DNA of 64,000 bases from Nocardioides sp. GY 10113 (GCF_004919105.1 NZ_STGK01000012.1:62001-126000), one strand, 5' to 3'; numbered from the stretch's first letter, positions 27,500 through 38,778 are shown. Translations and numbers: made by a program. The notes: a model not told the origin generated them from the letters alone.

Positions 27500-28426
27500 A
27501 TGTCGGAGACGCCGTCGCGGCGCACGTGGCGCCCGGGCCGCCCGGTCCCGGTCGGGCGCCTGCTGGGCCAGCACCGGCGCGGCGGCGGGGACCCGACGCT
27601 CGTGGTCCGCGGGCACCGGCACTGGCGGGCCTGCCGCACCCCTGTGGGCGCGGCGACGCTGGCGGTGTCGGCCCAGGCCGGCGACGGCACGATCGACGCC
27701 GAGGCCTGGGGGCCCGGCGCCGACTGGGCGCTCGAGCAGCTCCCGGAGCTGTTGGGGGAGGCCGATGACTGGAGCGGCTTCGAGCCGCGCCATCCGCTGC
27801 TGGCCGAGATCCGGCGCCGCCACCCGCACCTGCGGCAGGGGCGCACCGGTCTGCTGCTGGAGGCCCTGGTGCCGGCGATCATCGAGCAGAAGGTCACCGG
27901 GCAGGAGGCCTTCGGCGGGTTCCGCGCGCTGGTACGCCGCCACGGCGAGGACGCTCCTGGCCCCGGCGCCGAGCTGCGGCTCCGGCTCCAGCCGGACGCC
28001 GCGACGCTGGCGGCGATCCCGTCCTGGGAGTGGCTCGCGCTGCACGTCGACCCGGCCCGCTCGCGGGCGCTGGTGCAGGTGGCGCGGCGCGGCGACGCCG
28101 CCTGGGCGCGCGTCGGGGCGGGGTCCGCCGAGGAGGTCGACCGGGCCCTGCGCAGCATCCCCGGCGTCGGCGTCTGGACCAGCGCCGAGGTCCGGCAGCG
28201 GGCGCTGGGCGACCCGGACGCGGTCTCCTTCGGCGACTACCACGTGGCCAAGGACGTCGGTTGGGCGCTGACCGGTGCCCCGTTCGACGACCGGGCCCTC
28301 GCGGCGTACCTGGAGCCCTGGCGCCCGCACCGCGGCCGGGTGCCGTTCCTGATCGCGGCCGCGGCCCTGGGCAAGCCCCGCCGTGGCCCCCGCATGGCCC
28401 CGCGCGCGCACCTCCCGTCCCGCTAG
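27500..28426 (+). CDS. DNA-3-methyladenine glycosylase 2 (AlkA/HhH-GPD family)
   Basis: 308 residues. The helix-hairpin-helix is SIPGVGVWTSAEVRQRALGD, followed by the catalytic Asp region DAVSFGDYHVAKDVG. The N-terminal part (VGRLLGQHRRGGGDPTLVVR) corresponds to the beta domain of AlkA-like enzymes. It should excise alkylated bases. TAGAGT precedes ATG 27500 by 7 bases and no ribosome-binding site is seen, so it is probably leaderless. Confidence 0.85.
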   Translation: MSETPSRRTWRPGRPVPVGRLLGQHRRGGGDPTLVVRGHRHWRACRTPVGAATLAVSAQAGDGTIDAEAWGPGADWALEQLPELLGEADDWSGFEPRHPLLAEIRRRHPHLRQGRTGLLLEALVPAIIEQKVTGQEAFGGFRALVRRHGEDAPGPGAELRLRLQPDAATLAAIPSWEWLALHVDPARSRALVQVARRGDAAWARVGAGSAEEVDRALRSIPGVGVWTSAEVRQRALGDPDAVSFGDYHVAKDVGWALTGAPFDDRALAAYLEPWRPHRGRVPFLIAAAALGKPRRGPRMAPRAHLPSR

Positions 28427-28515
28427 CGTTTGCGCAGGTGACGGCGTCGGTCCAGGGTCCGCGGGCCCACCGGGGCCGGGCGCGGGCGGTGGGCCGGCTC
28501 CACTAGATTGTGCGC

Positions 28516-29787
<1,272 letters not shown>

Positions 29788-29849
29788 GCCGACCCGCGCC
29801 GGGCGGCGCCGTGAGCAGGGCTGTCGGCGCCACCTCGTAGGCTCGCACC

Positions 29850-31982
29850 ATGCGTCCGGTCACCGATCTCGAGCGTCGCGTCGCGCCGCTGCACGTCGAG
29901 TCCGACTACCAGCCCTCCGGCGACCAGCCCGCGGCGATCAAGGAGATCACCCGCCGGCTGAACGCGGGTGAGCAGGACGTGGTGCTGCTCGGAGCCACGG
30001 GCACCGGCAAGACGGCGAGCGTGGCCTGGGTCGCCGAGCAGGTGCAGCGGCCGATGCTGGTGCTGCAGCCCAACAAGACGCTGGCCGCGCAGTTCGCCAA
30101 CGAGCTGCGCCAGCTGTTCCCCAAGAACGCCATCGAGTACTTCGTCAGCTACTACGACTACTACCAGCCCGAGGCGTACGTCCCGCAGACCGACACCTAC
30201 ATCGAGAAGGACTCCTCGATCAACGAGGAGGTCGAGCGGCTGCGCCACTCGGCGACCAACTCGCTGCTGACCCGCCGCGACGTGATCGTGGTCTCCACGG
30301 TCTCCTGCATCTACGGCCTGGGCACCCCGCAGGAGTACGTCGACCGGATGGTCCGGCTCCGGGTGGGGGAGGAGCACGACCGCGACTCCGTGCTGCGTCG
30401 GCTGGTCGAGATCCAGTACACCCGCAACGACCTCGCGTTCACCCGTGGCACCTTCCGGGTCCGGGGCGACACCCTGGAGATCTTCCCGGTGTACGAGGAG
30501 ATGGCGGTCCGGATCGAGTTCTTCGGCGACGAGATCGAGCGGCTGATGACGCTGCACCCGGTCACCGGCGAGGTGCTCACCGAGGACTCCGAGCTCTACA
30601 TCTTCCCGGCCAGCCACTACGTCGCCGGCCCGGAGCGGATGGAGCGGGCGATCGCCGGGATCGAGGCGGAGCTGGCCGAGCAGCTGGCCGCCTTCGAGCG
30701 GCAGGGCAAGATGCTCGAGGCCCAGCGGCTGCGGATGCGCACGACGTACGACATCGAGATGATGCGCCAGGTCGGCTCGTGCTCGGGGATCGAGAACTAC
30801 TCGATGCACATGGACGGCCGCGGCCGCGGCACCGCGCCCAACACGCTCCTCGACTACTTCCCCGAGGACTTCGTGTTGGTGATCGACGAGTCGCACGTCA
30901 CGGTGCCGCAGGTCGGTGGCATGTACGAGGGCGACATGTCGCGCAAGCGCAACCTGGTCGAGCACGGCTTCCGGCTGCCCAGCGCGATGGACAACCGGCC
31001 GCTGCGCTGGGAGGAGTTCGTGGAGCGGATCGGGCAGACCATCTACCTCTCCGCGACGCCGGGCGACTACGAGCTGGACCGGGTCCAGGGCGACGTCGTG
31101 GAGCAGATCATCCGCCCGACCGGGCTCGTCGACCCGCACGTCGTGGTCAAGCCGACCAAGGGCCAGATCGACGACCTGATCGGCGAGATCCGCGCGCGCA
31201 CCGAGAAGGAGGAGCGGGTCCTGGTCACGACGTTGACCAAGAAGATGTCCGAGGACCTCACCGACTACCTCCTCGACGCCGGGATCCGCACCCGCTACCT
31301 GCACTCGGAGGTCGACACCCTCAAGCGGGTCGAGCTGCTCCGCGACCTGCGGCTGGGCGCCTACGACGTACTGGTCGGCATCAACCTGCTGCGCGAGGGC
31401 CTCGACCTGCCGGAGGTCTCGCTGGTCGCCATCCTGGATGCGGACAAGGAGGGCTTCCTGCGCTCGGACAAGTCGCTGATCCAGACCATCGGCCGCGCGG
31501 CGCGCAACGTCTCCGGCGAGGTCCACATGTACGCCGACAAGGTGACCCCGTCGATGGCCTCGGCGATCGAGGAGACCGAGCGTCGCCGGGCCAAGCAGAT
31601 CGCCTACAACACCGAGAACGGGATCGACCCGCAGCCGCTGCGCAAGAAGATCGCCGACATCACCGAGATGCTCGCCCGCGAGGACGAGACGACCCAGGAG
31701 CTGCTGCAGACCTGGGCCGACGTGGGCCAGAAGGGTCGGGCCGGTGGCGTGAAGGCCCGCCAGGGCTCGCCGACCCCGGCGCTGCGCTCCACCGACGTGG
31801 GCGCGCACAGCAAGGACCTGGCCGGCCTGCCCAGCTCGGACCTCGCCGCGCTGATCCAGGACCTCACCGACCAGATGAAGGCGGCGGCCGCGGAGCTGCA
31901 GTTCGAGCTGGCCGCACGCCTGCGCGACGAGATCGGCGAGCTCAAGAAGGAGCTCCGCCAGATGATGGAAGCAACGAAGTGA
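29850..31982 (+). CDS. uvrB: UvrABC system protein B
   Basis: 710-residue excinuclease subunit for nucleotide excision repair. Walker A GATGTGKT is at about residue 46-53. The damage-probing beta-hairpin follows in [20 protein letters not shown]. Helicase motifs include [21 protein letters not shown] and QTIGRAARN. The C-terminal UVR helix pair that binds UvrC is in [26 protein letters not shown] 6 bases before ATG suggests a leaderless transcript. Confidence 0.97.
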   Translation: MRPVTDLERRVAPLHVESDYQPSGDQPAAIKEITRRLNAGEQDVVLLGATGTGKTASVAWVAEQVQRPMLVLQPNKTLAAQFANELRQLFPKNAIEYFVSYYDYYQPEAYVPQTDTYIEKDSSINEEVERLRHSATNSLLTRRDVIVVSTVSCIYGLGTPQEYVDRMVRLRVGEEHDRDSVLRRLVEIQYTRNDLAFTRGTFRVRGDTLEIFPVYEEMAVRIEFFGDEIERLMTLHPVTGEVLTEDSELYIFPASHYVAGPERMERAIAGIEAELAEQLAAFERQGKMLEAQRLRMRTTYDIEMMRQVGSCSGIENYSMHMDGRGRGTAPNTLLDYFPEDFVLVIDESHVTVPQVGGMYEGDMSRKRNLVEHGFRLPSAMDNRPLRWEEFVERIGQTIYLSATPGDYELDRVQGDVVEQIIRPTGLVDPHVVVKPTKGQIDDLIGEIRARTEKEERVLVTTLTKKMSEDLTDYLLDAGIRTRYLHSEVDTLKRVELLRDLRLGAYDVLVGINLLREGLDLPEVSLVAILDADKEGFLRSDKSLIQTIGRAARNVSGEVHMYADKVTPSMASAIEETERRRAKQIAYNTENGIDPQPLRKKIADITEMLAREDETTQELLQTWADVGQKGRAGGVKARQGSPTPALRSTDVGAHSKDLAGLPSSDLAALIQDLTDQMKAAAAELQFELAARLRDEIGELKKELRQMMEATK

Positions 31983-32070
31983 GGAGGAACTGCCGAGCGA
32001 GGAACGAGCTCGAGTAGTTCCGACGAACGAGGAGCAGCGCGAGCGAAGCGAGCGCCGGCGACCAAGTGAG

Positions 32071-32108
32071 CCGACTGAAGGTCGAGCGGGTACGCGCTCG
32101 TCAGTCGG
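32071..32108 (+). terminator. Nested hairpin downstream of uvrB
   Basis: Outer stem of 8 perfect pairs (32071-32078 with 32101-32108) and inner stem of 6 (32083-32088 with 32095-32100), about 90 bases after the uvrB stop. Confidence 0.65.
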
Positions 32109-32322
32109 GTCGCTAGCTGGCGACCGCGTGAGCCGCCACTGGTGGTTCGCCGGCCTCGGGCGTTCCCCATCCCGAGCGCCCCAGCGCAGTCGCCGCGACG
32201 CGGTGTCACGCATTTTCTCCCGAGGCCGTGACCGTCGCCACACCTGCCTCGTTGGATCACTTGAAACAAATGGTCGCGCATCGGGCCGTAACGCGAACGT
32301 GCCTTGTTGCGTTGGTCACAAC

Positions 32323-32338
32323 GAGAACACGTTCTAGT
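32323..32338 (+). promoter_or_regulatory. KstR operator and overlapping -10 of the mce4 operon
   Basis: GAGAACACGTTCTA (32323-32336) matches the KstR consensus TnnAACnnGTTnnA except for the first base. The hexamer TCTAGT (32333-32338) begins at operator position 11 and would place transcription start at or next to the ATG at 32345. Repressor binding would occlude the promoter. Confidence 0.85.
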
Positions 32339-32374
32339 CGGCCGATGGCGATCGATTCGGGAGGAGAGCGATCC

Positions 32375-33148
32375 GTGGCGTTCAACGCGGTGGCTGTGAT
32401 CCGTGGACCGGGCGAGATCGCCCTGATGGTCCTGGAGGTCACCAAGCGGATCTTCACCCGTCCGTTCCAGTTCCGTGAGTTCCTGGAGCAGGCCTGGTTC
32501 GTCACCAGCGTGACGCTGATGCCGACGATCCTGGTCTCGATCCCGTTCGGCGCGGTGATCTCGCTGCAGGTCGGCAACCTGACCGGTCAGCTCGGCGCGC
32601 AGTCGTTCGCCGGCGCGACCGCGGTGCTGGCCACGGTCCGCGAGGCGGCGCCGATGGCGGCGGCGATGATCATCGCCGGCGCGGCCGGGTCGGCGATCTG
32701 CTCGGACATGGGCGCCCGGAAGATCCGCGAGGAGATCGACGCGATGGAGGTGCTCGGCGTCGACCCGTTGGAGCGGCTGGTGGCGCCCCGCGTGGTGGCC
32801 ACCATGTTCGTTGCGCTGATGATCAACGGGATCGTGATCGGCGCCGGGATCGGCGGCGGCTACTTCTTCACCGTGATCGTGCAGGGCGGGTCCGCCGGCG
32901 CGTTCCTGAGCTCGTTCACCGCGCTCGCCTCGCTGCCCGACCTCTACATCTCGATGATCAAGGCGGTCATCTTCGGATGGCTCGCAGCGATCATCGGCGC
33001 CTACAAGGGGCTGGGCGCGGGCGGTGGCCCCAGCGGCGTCGGCCGGGCCGTCAACGAGTCGGTGATCATCGCGTTCATGGCGCTCTTCTTCCTGAACGCC
33101 GTGATCACCGCCATCTACTTCCAGGTCGCCCCGCCGGTGGGCCTGTGA
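32375..33148 (+). CDS. yrbE4A: MCE-family permease YrbE4A
   Basis: 257-residue MlaE-like permease, first of the pair forming the membrane channel of the Mce4 sterol importer. RPFQFREFLEQAWFVTSVTL and the conserved REEIDAMEVLGVDP cytoplasmic loop are diagnostic. About five membrane segments are visible. GTG 32375 has GAGGAG at 8 bases and matches the length of mycobacterial homologues. An in-frame ATG at 32345 would fit a leaderless mRNA and add 10 residues. It works with an MceG-type ATPase not seen in this window. Confidence 0.93.
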   Translation: MAFNAVAVIRGPGEIALMVLEVTKRIFTRPFQFREFLEQAWFVTSVTLMPTILVSIPFGAVISLQVGNLTGQLGAQSFAGATAVLATVREAAPMAAAMIIAGAAGSAICSDMGARKIREEIDAMEVLGVDPLERLVAPRVVATMFVALMINGIVIGAGIGGGYFFTVIVQGGSAGAFLSSFTALASLPDLYISMIKAVIFGWLAAIIGAYKGLGAGGGPSGVGRAVNESVIIAFMALFFLNAVITAIYFQVAPPVGL

Positions 33149-33176
33149 ACACGGCAGTGGACAGGGGAGTGCGCTG

Positions 33177-34010
33177 ATGGCCTTCAGCATGCCGATGGGG
33201 ATCCTCGGCGGATGGCGACGCTCGGTCGAGGGCTACGGCGACCAGCTGCTCTTCTACGTCAAGGCGCTGGGCTGGGTGCCGCGGGCGATCGTCCGGTACC
33301 CCCGGGAGATCCTGAACACCCTCGCCGAGGTGGCCTTCGGCGTCGGCGGCCTGACCCTGATCGCGGGCTCCGCGGGGGTCATCGGGTTCATGGCGTTCTT
33401 CGCCGGCACCGAGGTCGGCATCCAGGGCTACGCCTCGCTGAGCCAGATCGGCGTCGCGAAGTTCAGCGCGTTCATCTCGGCGTACTTCAACACCCGCGAG
33501 GTGGCGCCGCTGGTCTCGGCGATCGCCCTGGCCGCCACCGTCGGCTGCGGGTACACCGCGCGCCTGGGCGCGATGCGGATCTCGGAGGAGATCGACGCGC
33601 TGGAGGTGATGGGCATCCCGTCGTTGCCGTTCCTGGTCACCAGTCGGATGATCGCCGCCTTCGTCGCGGTGATCCCGCTCTACATCGTCGCGCTGTTCGC
33701 CTCCTACCTGTCGCCGCGACTGATCGTCACCCTCATCTACGGTCAGTCGCCGGGCACGTACGACCACTACTTCCTGCAGTTCCTGCCGCCGATCGACATG
33801 CTCTGGTCCTTCTTCAAGCTGCTCTTCCTGGCGGTCGCGGTGATCCTGATCCACTGCTACTACGGCTACACCGCCTCCGGTGGCCCGGCCGGCGTCGGCC
33901 GCGCGGTCGGCCAGGCGATCCGGACCAGCATCGTGACGATCGTGGTCGCCGACTTCTTCCTGAGCTTCGCGATCTGGGGCTCGACCACCACGGTCAGGAT
34001 CACAGGATGA
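33177..34010 (+). CDS. yrbE4B: MCE-family permease YrbE4B
   Basis: 277-residue second permease of the importer. Conserved features are FNTREVAPLVSAIALAATVG, GAMRISEEIDALEVMGIPSL and the C-terminal SGGPAGVGRAVGQAIRTSI. Five or six hydrophobic helices are seen. ATG 33177 lies 28 bases after yrbE4A. It ends just before a strong hairpin (34015-34065) that separates the permease genes from mce4A in the same transcript. Confidence 0.93.
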   Translation: MAFSMPMGILGGWRRSVEGYGDQLLFYVKALGWVPRAIVRYPREILNTLAEVAFGVGGLTLIAGSAGVIGFMAFFAGTEVGIQGYASLSQIGVAKFSAFISAYFNTREVAPLVSAIALAATVGCGYTARLGAMRISEEIDALEVMGIPSLPFLVTSRMIAAFVAVIPLYIVALFASYLSPRLIVTLIYGQSPGTYDHYFLQFLPPIDMLWSFFKLLFLAVAVILIHCYYGYTASGGPAGVGRAVGQAIRTSIVTIVVADFFLSFAIWGSTTTVRITG

Positions 34011-34014
34011 ACCA

Positions 34015-34065
34015 CCCCACGATCTTCTTCTCCGCCGCTCCGCTCCCCCGAACAAGATCGTGGGG
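34015..34065 (+). promoter_or_regulatory. Intra-operon hairpin before mce4A
   Basis: CCCCACGATCTT (34015-34026) pairs over 12 perfect bases with 34054-34065, enclosing a C/T-rich 27-base loop. It starts 4 bases after the yrbE4B stop and ends 9 bases before ATG 34075. Its right arm covers the only purine-rich GGGGA (34062-34066) usable as the mce4A ribosome-binding site. It may attenuate, stabilise mRNA ends or limit mce4A translation. Confidence 0.75.
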
Positions 34066-34074
34066 ACCCCGGTG

Positions 34075-35484
34075 ATGCTGGTCAACGTCCACCACGACTC
34101 GCCCCGCGAGCACGCCCGGCTCTTCGTCGCCGGCGTCGCCTTCCTGACCGCGATCGCGCTGCTGATCGTCCTCTCGATCGCGATCTACAACAAGACGTTC
34201 CAGCGGGCCACCTGGGTCACCGTCGAGGCCGACCGGGCAGGTCTCCAGCTCGCCAAGTACGGCGACGTGCGGATCGACGGTGTCCTGGTCGGCCAGGTCC
34301 GCGAGATCAGCCAGGACGGCCAGCAGGCGGTGATCCGGTTGGCGCTGGACCCCGCGGCTGCCGAGGGGATCCCCAGCAACATCTCGGTCGAGATCCTGCC
34401 GACCACGCTCTTCGGACAGAAGTTCGTCTCCCTGGTCCGCCCGGCCCAGCCGTCGACCACCCCGATCGCCGACGGCGAGGTGATCCCGGCGAGCCGGGTG
34501 CAGACCAACGTGGAGCTGTCGCAGGTACTGAGCCAGCTCTTCCCGCTGCTGCGCTCGGTCCGTCCGGCCGACCTCAACGCCACGCTGAACGCGATCGCGA
34601 CCGCCCTCAGCGGGCGCGGGGAGCAGATCGGCCGCACCATGGAGCAGCTGGGCGGCTACCTCACCGCGATCGACGATCACCTGCCGACGCTGCGCCAGGA
34701 CCTCGTCGAGCTGGCCGACGTCGCGGACGTCTACGACCTGGCCGCGCCGGACCTGCTGGACACGCTGGCGAACCTCACCGTGACCAGCCGGACCATCGTC
34801 CAGAAGCGGCGCGACCTGGACACGTTCTTCTCGGACATCTCCGGGCTCGCCGGTGTGGCCAACCGGGTGCTCGACGACAACGAGCAGAACCTCGTCCGGA
34901 TGGGACAGGTGAGCGAGCCGGTGATGGCGGTCCTGGACACCTACTCGCCGGAGTTCAGCTGCCTGCTCAAGGGCGCTGCCCGGTACGAGCCGATCCTGTC
35001 GAAGACCTTCGAGGGGAACGTGGTCAAGCAGTACATGTTCCTGGGCACGCCGCAGTACCGGAACTTCGACGAGCGGGACAAGCCGGTCAACGGCGAGGTG
35101 GGCCATGGCCCGTGGTGCTTGGGCCTCCCGCACTTCACCAGCCCGGCGCAGCGGATCCCGCTGGACCAGGGGTCGCCGATGGACGAGAACCCGCCGACCA
35201 GCTGGGTTCCCGTCCAGCTGCAGGACGAGTTCGGCATCGACAGCGGTGACATCGGCCGCGGGGGAGGCCGCACGACGACCAGCGGGAACGCGGGCGGGGC
35301 CGGCGGCGACGCCCGGGGCGTGAGCAGCGGCTTCGCGGGCACCGACAGGGACAAGGAGCTGGTCAACGTGCTGCTGGCCGAGCAGAGCGGGAAGGAGCCG
35401 GCCGCCTACGGCGCGCTCGGCAGCCTGCTGTACGGCCCGGTGGTCCGCGAGGGGCAGCCCGCCGGGGAGCAGGTCGCCGAATGA
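34075..35484 (+). CDS. mce4A: Mce4A substrate-binding protein
   Basis: 469 residues. One N-terminal helix (LFVAGVAFLTAIALLIVLSI) is followed by the MCE/MlaD beta-barrel domain (about 45-125; YGDVRIDGVLVGQVREISQ). Long alpha-helical stretches follow. The C-terminal tail of about 80 residues is Gly/Ser-rich. The protein is one of six that build the tunnel carrying sterol across the envelope. ATG 34075 is the chosen start; GTG 34060 lies in the hairpin arm. The stop overlaps mce4B (ATGA). Confidence 0.9.
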   Translation: MLVNVHHDSPREHARLFVAGVAFLTAIALLIVLSIAIYNKTFQRATWVTVEADRAGLQLAKYGDVRIDGVLVGQVREISQDGQQAVIRLALDPAAAEGIPSNISVEILPTTLFGQKFVSLVRPAQPSTTPIADGEVIPASRVQTNVELSQVLSQLFPLLRSVRPADLNATLNAIATALSGRGEQIGRTMEQLGGYLTAIDDHLPTLRQDLVELADVADVYDLAAPDLLDTLANLTVTSRTIVQKRRDLDTFFSDISGLAGVANRVLDDNEQNLVRMGQVSEPVMAVLDTYSPEFSCLLKGAARYEPILSKTFEGNVVKQYMFLGTPQYRNFDERDKPVNGEVGHGPWCLGLPHFTSPAQRIPLDQGSPMDENPPTSWVPVQLQDEFGIDSGDIGRGGGRTTTSGNAGGAGGDARGVSSGFAGTDRDKELVNVLLAEQSGKEPAAYGALGSLLYGPVVREGQPAGEQVAE

Positions 35485-36557
35485 GCCGGCGCAACAACGT
35501 CACGATCGCAGCGGGCGTCAAGCTCGGCATCTTCACGGTGATCTCGGTGGTGGTCACCGGGATGCTCGCGATGCTGATGGGCAACGTCGGCCTCGGCGGC
35601 GGCAAGACCTACGCGGCCGTCTTCACCAACGCGAGCATGGTGCAGAAGGGCGACGACGTCCGGATCGCCGGCGTGAACGTCGGCGAGGTCAAGAAGGTCG
35701 AGCACTACGAGCGATCGATGGCGAAGGTGACGTTCCGGGTCGCCGAGGACGTCGACCTGACCACGGCCTCCACGGCGGAGATCCGCTTCCTCAACCTGGT
35801 CGGGGACCGCTACATGGCGCTGGAGCGCGGCACCGCGAAGGGCGCGGCCCCCCTCCCGGACGGCGCCACGATCCCCGTGTCGCAGACCCAACCGGCGCTG
35901 GACCTGACCGTGCTGTTCGACGGGTTCAAGCCGCTCTTCCAGGCACTCACGCCGGACCAGGTCAACGAGCTGAGCATGAACATCGTGCAGGTGCTGCAGG
36001 GGGAGGGCGGCACCATCCAGGGACTGCTCGCGAACACCTCCTCGCTGACCAACACGCTGGCGGACCGGGACGCGCTGATCGGTGAGGTGGTCTCCAACCT
36101 GAGCCAGACGCTGGACACCGTCAACGGCCGGCGCCAGCAGCTGAGCACGCTGGTGATCGAGCTGAAGGACTGGATGCAGGACCTCGCCACGGACCGCGAG
36201 ACCATCGGCTCCTCGCTGGACAACATCTCCGACCTGACGGTGGTGGTGGCGGACCTGCTGCGCCAGGGCCGGCCGCTGATCAAGCAGGACGTGGCGGCCC
36301 TGGACCGGCTCGCCCGGCTGCTGAACCGGCCGAAGCAGCGGGCCTCGATCATCGACCTGCTCGACCGGATGCCGGAGATGATGAGCGACCAGACCCGGAC
36401 GGGCACCTACGGCTCCTGGTACCAGTACTACGTCTGCGGCATCTCGGTCGCGATCAAGCTGCCCTACATCGGCGACATCCCGATCGTGAAGCAGCTCCAG
36501 GACAAGATCGCGGGCTACGAGCTCGCCTCGACCGCACCCCGGTGCCAGGACCGCTGA
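35481..36557 (+). CDS. mce4B: Mce4B
   Basis: 358 residues. The signal-anchor helix is LGIFTVISVVVTGMLAMLMG. The MCE domain includes MVQKGDDVRIAGVNVGEVKK, followed by NLVGDRYMALERG and a helical coiled-coil region. The C-terminus has Cys in YQYYVCGISVAI and APRCQDR, as usual in Mce B subunits. Overlaps mce4A by ATGA and mce4C by TGATG, so the cluster is translated as a coupled set. Confidence 0.93.
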   Translation: MSRRNNVTIAAGVKLGIFTVISVVVTGMLAMLMGNVGLGGGKTYAAVFTNASMVQKGDDVRIAGVNVGEVKKVEHYERSMAKVTFRVAEDVDLTTASTAEIRFLNLVGDRYMALERGTAKGAAPLPDGATIPVSQTQPALDLTVLFDGFKPLFQALTPDQVNELSMNIVQVLQGEGGTIQGLLANTSSLTNTLADRDALIGEVVSNLSQTLDTVNGRRQQLSTLVIELKDWMQDLATDRETIGSSLDNISDLTVVVADLLRQGRPLIKQDVAALDRLARLLNRPKQRASIIDLLDRMPEMMSDQTRTGTYGSWYQYYVCGISVAIKLPYIGDIPIVKQLQDKIAGYELASTAPRCQDR

Positions 36558-37540
36558 TGGCCAGAACGAACGACAAGCAGGTCCTGCGACTCGGCGTGAT
36601 CACCCTCGCCGTGCTGGTGCTGGTCTCTGCCGCGACCTTCAACCTCTCCAAGTTCCCCGGCTTCCGCGGGACCACCTACTACGCCGAGCTGAGCGATGCC
36701 AGCGGCCTGCACAAGGGCAACATCGTGCAGGTCGGCGGCATCCGCGTCGGTCGCGTCACCGACCTCAACCTCGACGGACCCAAGGTGGTCGTGACGTTCG
36801 AGGTGGACGGTGGGGTGGACTTCGGCCCCGACAGCAAGGCCTCGGTCGACGTGCTGAACCTGCTGGGGGAGAAGTACCTCAAGGTCGAGCCCGACGCGTC
36901 GGGCCAGCTCGAGGCGGGCGGCACGATCCCGGTCGAGAACACGACGGCGGCCTACGACATCGTCGGTGTCTTCGGGGACCTCGCTGAGACCACCGAGGGC
37001 ATCGACACCCAGAAGCTCACCCAAGCGCTCGACGTGGTCGCGGACACCCTGGACGCCGCGGCGCCCGAGGTGCAGGGCGCCTTCGAGGGCATCGCGCGGC
37101 TCTCGAAGACGATCGCCTCACGCGACGAGGAGCTGCAGACGCTGTTCAAGTCGACGGCGCAGGTCAGCGAGGTGCTCCAGGCACGGAGCGACGACATCGT
37201 CGACCTGATGAAGAACGGCGACCTGGTCTTCGACGAGCTGCAGAAGCGGCGGCGGGCCGTGCACGACCTGCTGGTCAACGCCCGCGTGCTGGCCGACCAG
37301 CTCAAGGGGGTGGCGACCGACAACGCGGCGCAGATCGGCCCGGCGCTCGCCCAGGTCGACCAGCTCACCTCGCTCCTGGTCGAGCGGAAGAAGCAGCTCA
37401 AGGCGACGCTCGCCCAGCTCGGGCCGTACGTGTCGATCCTCAGCAACATCGTCGGCACCGGCCCGTGGTTCGACGCGTACGCCGCGAACGTCCTGGGCGT
37501 CGTCACCGGCGAGTTCGAGATCGCCCCGGGGAGGTACTGA
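36557..37540 (+). CDS. mce4C: Mce4C
   Basis: 327 residues. An N-terminal anchor (LGVITLAVLVLVSAATF) is followed by the MCE domain with SGLHKGNIVQVGGIRVGRV and DVLNLLGEKYLKVEP. Long helical segments follow. ATG 36557 shares its first base with the mce4B stop, which decides the start over the longer open frame. A component of the sterol-importing tunnel. The C-terminus is short and lacks the Pro-rich tail found in some mycobacterial C subunits. Confidence 0.93.
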   Translation: MARTNDKQVLRLGVITLAVLVLVSAATFNLSKFPGFRGTTYYAELSDASGLHKGNIVQVGGIRVGRVTDLNLDGPKVVVTFEVDGGVDFGPDSKASVDVLNLLGEKYLKVEPDASGQLEAGGTIPVENTTAAYDIVGVFGDLAETTEGIDTQKLTQALDVVADTLDAAAPEVQGAFEGIARLSKTIASRDEELQTLFKSTAQVSEVLQARSDDIVDLMKNGDLVFDELQKRRRAVHDLLVNARVLADQLKGVATDNAAQIGPALAQVDQLTSLLVERKKQLKATLAQLGPYVSILSNIVGTGPWFDAYAANVLGVVTGEFEIAPGRY

Positions 37541-38778
37541 TGGTGGCGAAGATCTGGAGTCGCATCGACCGGCGCATCGTGATCCTGGTGGCCGTGATCC
37601 TGGTGGCTGCCGTCGCGCTCAACGTCGTCCGCTCGCCCGCGCAGATGAAGACCGTCACCGCGCACTTCCCGCGCGCGGTCAGCGTCTACCCCGGCACCGA
37701 CGTGCGGATCCTCGGCGTGAGCGTGGGCAGGGTGACCGCCGTCATCCCCGAGGGCAACTCGGTCCGGGTGGACATCGAGTACGACGCGTCGTACCGGGTG
37801 CCCGAGGACGCGAAGGCGGTCGTGGTCACCCCGACGCTGGTGGCCGACCGCTTCGTCCAGCTCACGCCGGTCTACACCCGGGGCGACGTGATGGCCGACG
37901 GAGCCGACATCCCACTTCCCGACACGGCCGTGCCGGTGGAGCTCGACCGGATCTACGCGAGCCTGCAGACCCTGACCACGACGCTCGGCCCGAACGGCGT
38001 CAACAAGAACGGCACCCTCAACAACGTCATGAAGGCGGCGCGCAACGCGTTCGACGGCCAGGGCGCCCGTGGCAACCGGATGATCCGGGAGCTGTCGGTC
38101 GCGGCCGAGACGTTCGGCGAGGGGGCCGGGCCCCTGTTCGAGGCCGTCACCCAGCTCGCCGAGTTCACGACGACCCTCGCCGACAACGACCAGCTGGTGC
38201 AGGCGTTCATGAAGGACCTGGCCGGCGTCTCCGACCTCCTGGCCGACGAGAGTGACGAGCTGCAACAGGCCGTCGCCGCCGTGGCCGGCGCGGTCGGCGA
38301 GGTCAAGGGCTTCCTCGGGGACAACCGGACCGCCCTGGTCAAGGACGTGCGTCAGCTGACCACCACCATCTCCGCGATCGCCTCCGAGCGCGACAACCTC
38401 GACACCGCGCTGCGGATCGCGCCGGTCGCGATGGCCAACCTGAACCTCGGCTTCGACATCGCCAGCATGACCCAGAACTCGCGGATCAACTTCGGCAACA
38501 ACATCTGGGACCTCGACGGGTTCATCTGCGCGACGGTCAAGCTGAACCCCGACATCTCCAAGTCGATGAAGAAGCTCGCCTGCGACCTGCTCGAGGAGTA
38601 CCTGGAGCCGCTGGTCACCTCGCTGCCCTGGAAGCCGGCCGGGATCACCGACGACAACCAGAACGCCTCGTACGCCCCGGGCGACACGCAGCGTGGCTTC
38701 GAGGTGCCCGTCCGACCCGTCACCTACTCCGCGCCCGACGACGCGTCGGTGACCGGACTCCTGGGAGGTGCCCAGTGA
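37540..38778 (+). CDS. mce4D: Mce4D
   Basis: 412 residues. The anchor is IVILVAVILVAAVALNVV. The MCE domain contains VSVYPGTDVRILGVSVGRVT and TPTLVADRFVQLTPVYTRG, followed by helices and the conserved DGFICATVKLNPDISKSMKK-like region with Cys before the tail. The ATG shares a base with the mce4C stop, and the end overlaps the GTG of mce4E. Member of the hexameric Mce4 tunnel. Confidence 0.93.
   Translation: MVAKIWSRIDRRIVILVAVILVAAVALNVVRSPAQMKTVTAHFPRAVSVYPGTDVRILGVSVGRVTAVIPEGNSVRVDIEYDASYRVPEDAKAVVVTPTLVADRFVQLTPVYTRGDVMADGADIPLPDTAVPVELDRIYASLQTLTTTLGPNGVNKNGTLNNVMKAARNAFDGQGARGNRMIRELSVAAETFGEGAGPLFEAVTQLAEFTTTLADNDQLVQAFMKDLAGVSDLLADESDELQQAVAAVAGAVGEVKGFLGDNRTALVKDVRQLTTTISAIASERDNLDTALRIAPVAMANLNLGFDIASMTQNSRINFGNNIWDLDGFICATVKLNPDISKSMKKLACDLLEEYLEPLVTSLPWKPAGITDDNQNASYAPGDTQRGFEVPVRPVTYSAPDDASVTGLLGGAQ

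Larger units (their letters stand above)
31983..32344. other. Long intergenic region with several hairpins before the mce4 operon
   Basis: This 362-base stretch has no convincing gene. It holds a nested hairpin at 32071-32108 (CCGACTGA/TCAGTCGG outside, CGAGCG/CGCTCG inside) and a second stem GGTCGC/GCGACC at 32108-32125. Arginine/serine-like low-complexity GAGCGA repeats lie near 32029-32055. The first hairpins probably end uvrB transcription. The right end carries the KstR site at 32323. Confidence 0.7.

Noticed and set aside
32228..32374. Upstream extension of yrbE4A
   Set aside because: The segment lies over the KstR site and promoter, lacks homology to YrbE4A N-termini, and GTG 32375 has a strong ribosome-binding site. 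ATG 32345 remains an alternative only because it coincides with the predicted transcription start.
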